The notes under the pieces: model-generated
The model's input: the letters and a program-made list of their open reading frames with translations, nothing else
What the model was told of the DNA's origin: nothing
Databases searched by the model: none
Position numbers and translations under genes: made by a program
Origin: an uncultured Ruminococcus sp.
GTDB taxonomy: Bacteria > Bacillota > Clostridia > Oscillospirales > Ruminococcaceae
NCBI GenBank assembly: GCA_947627445.1
Contig: CANQWA010000002.1
Coordinates: 62,001 to 126,000, forward strand
Direction: 5' to 3'
Length of the DNA: 64,000 nt
Shown here: positions 61,378 through 64,000 of the stretch, piece after piece
How the letters are laid out: each line of letters opens with the position of its first letter
Position numbering within the stretch: position 1 is the first letter of the stretch

Positions 61378-63255
61378 ATGTGCGGTTATGTTGGCTTTAC
61401 CAATCACATTGACAATTCTAATCTTGTGCTCCAGGAAATGCTGGATAAGATTCGACATCGGGGTCCGGATGCTGAGGGCACATACATCGACGAGGACATT
61501 GCCCTCGGTCATCGCCGTCTGAGCATTATCGACGTGTCCGAGGCAGGCACACAACCCCTCTACAGCGAAGACGGCAGCTTGGTTCTTGTCTATAACGGCG
61601 AGATCTATAACTACCGTGAGATTCGCTCTCGCCTGAAAGAAGCCGGCTATCATTTTGCCACGCAGACAGATTCTGAGGTGTTGATTTACGGCTATCGGGA
61701 ATACGGTGTGGATCTGCTCCAACAGCTTCGGGGGATGTTCTCCTTCGTGATATGGGACAAAAAAGAAAAGACTCTCTTCGGTGCGAGGGACTTTTTCGGT
61801 ATCAAGCCCCTGTACTACGCAAAAATGGGAGAAACATTTCTGTTTGGTTCAGAGATCAAAAGCTTTCTCCCTCACCCTCATTTTAAAAAGGTACTGAACA
61901 CCGCTGCATTGGAGAATTATTTGACATTTCAATATTCACCCTGTGACGAGACATTTTTCCAGGACGTTTATAAACTCCCGCCGGCGCATTATTTTATCTT
62001 TCAGGATGGTAAAATGGACATTCACCGCTATTGGGATGTGCATTTCCGAGCCGATGAAAAGCCGGATTTCGATACATGGGTGAATCGCATCTCTGACACT
62101 TTTCATAACAGCGTGGAGGCGCACAAGATTGCCGATGTAGAGGTAGGCTCGTTTTTGTCCAGCGGTGTGGATTCCAGTTATGTGGCAGCCATTGCCAATG
62201 TGGATAAAACCTTTACCGTTGGCTTTGGCACCGATGAAAAATACAACGAGATTGGTTGGGCTAAGGGCTTTTCCGAAGCTATCGGCAAAAAAAATACCAA
62301 CAAAGTCATTACGCCGGAGGAATACTGGGGCAAGCTTCCCATGATCCAATATCACATGGATGAGCCCTTGGCAGACCCTGCTGCTATTGCGCTCTACTTT
62401 GTGTGCAATCTGGCGTCTCAGTCTCTGAAAGTGGTGCTTTCCGGTGAGGGTGCAGATGAGATCTTCGGCGGCTATAACGTCTACAGCGAACCGGACGGCA
62501 CTGCTTATGACAAACTGCCAAGAAGTCTGCGGCGGTGCATTGGGCATATTGCAGAAAAAATGCCTGCCCACCGGGGCAGAAACTTTTTGGTCCGCAAGGG
62601 CAAAGATCTGGAGGAACGCTTTATCGGCAATGCCTACATGTTTACACCGGAGGAGCGCAAGGCGCTGCTGAAAATCCGTACCAACGCCCCCGACCCAACT
62701 GTGCTCACCAAGCCTTTTTATGACAAAGTACGGGATCAGGACAATGTGACGAAAATGCAGTACCTCGATCTGCACATGTGGATGGCGGGGGATATTCTGT
62801 TGAAAGCTGACAAAATGAGCATGGCGAATTCTCTGGAGCTGCGAGTGCCGTTCCTGGATCGTGAAGTCATGGCGCTGGCAGAGCAGATACCCACACGCTA
62901 TCGTGTCACCCGGAAGGAAGTCACCGACGAAAATACGCCCTATATCACCAAGTATGCCATGCGTATGGCAGCCAAAAAAGACACACCTCCCGAGACTGCG
63001 AAAACAGCAGCGAAGAAAAAGCTGGGCTTTCCTGTACCTATTCGTGTCTGGCTCAAGGAGGACAAATACTATCAGATCGTCCGGGAGCGTTTTGAAAGTG
63101 ACGAGGCAAACCGCTTTTTCCACACGGAAAAGCTGATAGCGCTGCTGGATGAACACTATGCCGGAAAGGCAGACAACAGCCGAAAGATTTGGACACTGTA
63201 TATTTTCTTGGTGTGGTATCGTGCGTTTTTCCCAGAGCAGTGCGGTGCACAATAA
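61378..63255 (+). CDS. asnB: Asparagine synthetase (glutamine-hydrolysing)
   Basis: A 625-residue enzyme making Asn from Asp, Gln and ATP. The N-terminal glutaminase domain begins MCGYVGF (Cys2 nucleophile after Met removal), with RHRGPDAEG, GHRRLSIID and YNGEIYNYREIR. The synthetase domain has the PP-loop SFLSSGVDSSYVAA and the LSGEGADEIFGGY motif. ATG at 61378 fits the obligatory Met-Cys start and has AAAGGGG upstream; the longer frame to 61252 is not used. No leader riboswitch was seen. Confidence 0.96.
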   Translation: MCGYVGFTNHIDNSNLVLQEMLDKIRHRGPDAEGTYIDEDIALGHRRLSIIDVSEAGTQPLYSEDGSLVLVYNGEIYNYREIRSRLKEAGYHFATQTDSEVLIYGYREYGVDLLQQLRGMFSFVIWDKKEKTLFGARDFFGIKPLYYAKMGETFLFGSEIKSFLPHPHFKKVLNTAALENYLTFQYSPCDETFFQDVYKLPPAHYFIFQDGKMDIHRYWDVHFRADEKPDFDTWVNRISDTFHNSVEAHKIADVEVGSFLSSGVDSSYVAAIANVDKTFTVGFGTDEKYNEIGWAKGFSEAIGKKNTNKVITPEEYWGKLPMIQYHMDEPLADPAAIALYFVCNLASQSLKVVLSGEGADEIFGGYNVYSEPDGTAYDKLPRSLRRCIGHIAEKMPAHRGRNFLVRKGKDLEERFIGNAYMFTPEERKALLKIRTNAPDPTVLTKPFYDKVRDQDNVTKMQYLDLHMWMAGDILLKADKMSMANSLELRVPFLDREVMALAEQIPTRYRVTRKEVTDENTPYITKYAMRMAAKKDTPPETAKTAAKKKLGFPVPIRVWLKEDKYYQIVRERFESDEANRFFHTEKLIALLDEHYAGKADNSRKIWTLYIFLVWYRAFFPEQCGAQ

Positions 63256-63309
63256 CAAAGGCAACACTGCACACATTTCTGATAAAGACAGGTTCTGAAA
63301 GGTAAAACG

Positions 63310-63978
63310 ATGGCAAGTTACGTAACCTATTCGTACATCCGGCAGAATCCGGATATACGGGAATATATCAAACGGGCAGATATGGCGTTAGAGGCGATTG
63401 GCTATACCGAGCATGCCTTTGCGCATGTGGAAAGAACCGCTCACACCGCTGCTATGATCTTAGAAACTTTGGATTTTCCCGAGCGTCAGATTGAGCTGGC
63501 AAAGATTGCCGGATTTCTGCATGATATCGGAAATGTGATCAACCGCACGGATCACGCCCAGAGCGGTGCAGTTATGGCGTTTCGTATCCTGGATCGGCTG
63601 GAAATGCCGGTGCATGAGATCTGCTCTGTCATATCCGCCATTGGCAATCATGACGAAGGTACAGCGCAGCCGATTGATGCCATTTCTGCGGCGCTGATTA
63701 TTGCCGACAAGACGGATGTTCGCCGCAGCCGTGTGCGGAACACGGACTTTATGACCTTTGGCATTCATGACCGTGTCAACTATGCTGTGGAGTATTCAAA
63801 CCTGCGGTTCAGCGAAGATCTGCAATCGATAATTCTGGAGTTGAAGATTGACACAGAGGTTTCTTCTGTATTGGAATACTTTGAGATATTCATGGAACGT
63901 ATGCTGCTGTCCAAGCGTGCAGCGCTGTATTTTGACTGCAAATTCAAGATGTACATTAACGGAAGCAGTATTCTATAA
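63310..63978 (+). CDS. HD-domain phosphohydrolase
   Basis: A 222-residue metal-dependent HD protein. Metal-binding residues: H in FAHVERTAHTAAMIL, HD in GFLHDIGNVINRTDH, H in AIGNHDEG and D in ALIIADKTDVRRSRVR. The rest is helical with a beta-rich C-terminus. Family members act on nucleotides or cyclic nucleotides; the substrate here is unknown. GAAAGG precedes the ATG, and it follows asnB by 54 bp. Confidence 0.9.
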   Translation: MASYVTYSYIRQNPDIREYIKRADMALEAIGYTEHAFAHVERTAHTAAMILETLDFPERQIELAKIAGFLHDIGNVINRTDHAQSGAVMAFRILDRLEMPVHEICSVISAIGNHDEGTAQPIDAISAALIIADKTDVRRSRVRNTDFMTFGIHDRVNYAVEYSNLRFSEDLQSIILELKIDTEVSSVLEYFEIFMERMLLSKRAALYFDCKFKMYINGSSIL

Positions 63979-64000
63979 CGGCAAACCCGCACCATCTTTG

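Overview
The window looks like chromosomal DNA from a gut Firmicute of the Ruminococcus type (Oscillospiraceae). Supporting signs are a secreted protein ending in a type I dockerin (49503-51203), a GH25 lysozyme with a Thr-rich linker, reverse rubrerythrin, Firmicute signals (GGAGG ribosome sites, TTGACA-N17-TATAAT promoters, a T-box leader) and the block gdpP-rplI-dnaB-tilS-ftsH. Base composition is near balanced except in the AT-rich island at 57-59 kb. Species assignment is inference.

Layout. 0-13 kb: the tail of adhE, prfB, a hybrid sensor kinase, a first ftsH, a lipoprotein, nnrD, reverse rubrerythrin, and pheST behind a T-box leader. 13-20 kb: two small membrane proteins, a GH25 lysozyme, a cytidylate-kinase-like protein, and a znuACB-type metal uptake operon with a Fur/Zur-like operator on its promoter. 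20-34 kb: a minus-strand housekeeping run (gdpP, rplI, dnaB, tilS, second ftsH, polytopic membrane protein), then rnjA and an amino-acid:sodium symporter. 34-38 kb: two bacterial PH-domain membrane proteins, dtd, a sirtuin, yjbQ and two serine tRNA genes. 38.1-38.4 kb: a compact locus with the architecture of a type I toxin-antitoxin module. 38.5-43.8 kb: a MacAB-like export operon with two adaptor proteins and a large operator-like palindrome on its promoter. 44-49 kb: DUF896 protein, cdd, ackA, tmcAL, a C39-like peptidase, and an intergenic cluster of DnaA-box-like 9-mers.

49.5-56.5 kb holds the most interesting functional unit: a flavin-based electron-transfer locus. It encodes a protein with four FMN-binding repeats, a single-repeat FMN-binding protein, a NapH-like membrane ferredoxin, the flavinylating enzyme ApbE, and a NusG-domain-II/Gx-transporter pair like the EetA/EetB pair of extracellular electron transfer loci. 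A neighbouring dockerin-bearing secreted protein shares TTAG...CTAAC operator-like sites with it, which suggests one metal-responsive regulator.

56.6-59.5 kb is an AT-rich island between two 241-244-bp direct repeats that both contain the last 15 bp of rpsI. It holds an HTH regulator, a GmrSD-like HNH fragment, a wrecked S24-type repressor translationally coupled to an intact six-helix potassium channel, and the N-terminus of a tyrosine integrase. It reads as a decayed integrative element at the 3' end of rpsI. After it come rpsI-rplM, a DUF2185-like protein, asnB and an HD-domain protein.

An intergenic repeat family runs through the window. Its ends read roughly AGAACCTGTCTTCACAAGAA and its members are about 50-160 bp, resembling miniature inverted-repeat elements. 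The exact 12-bp palindrome AGAACAAGTTCT, matching its tips, occurs at five intergenic or gene-end sites.
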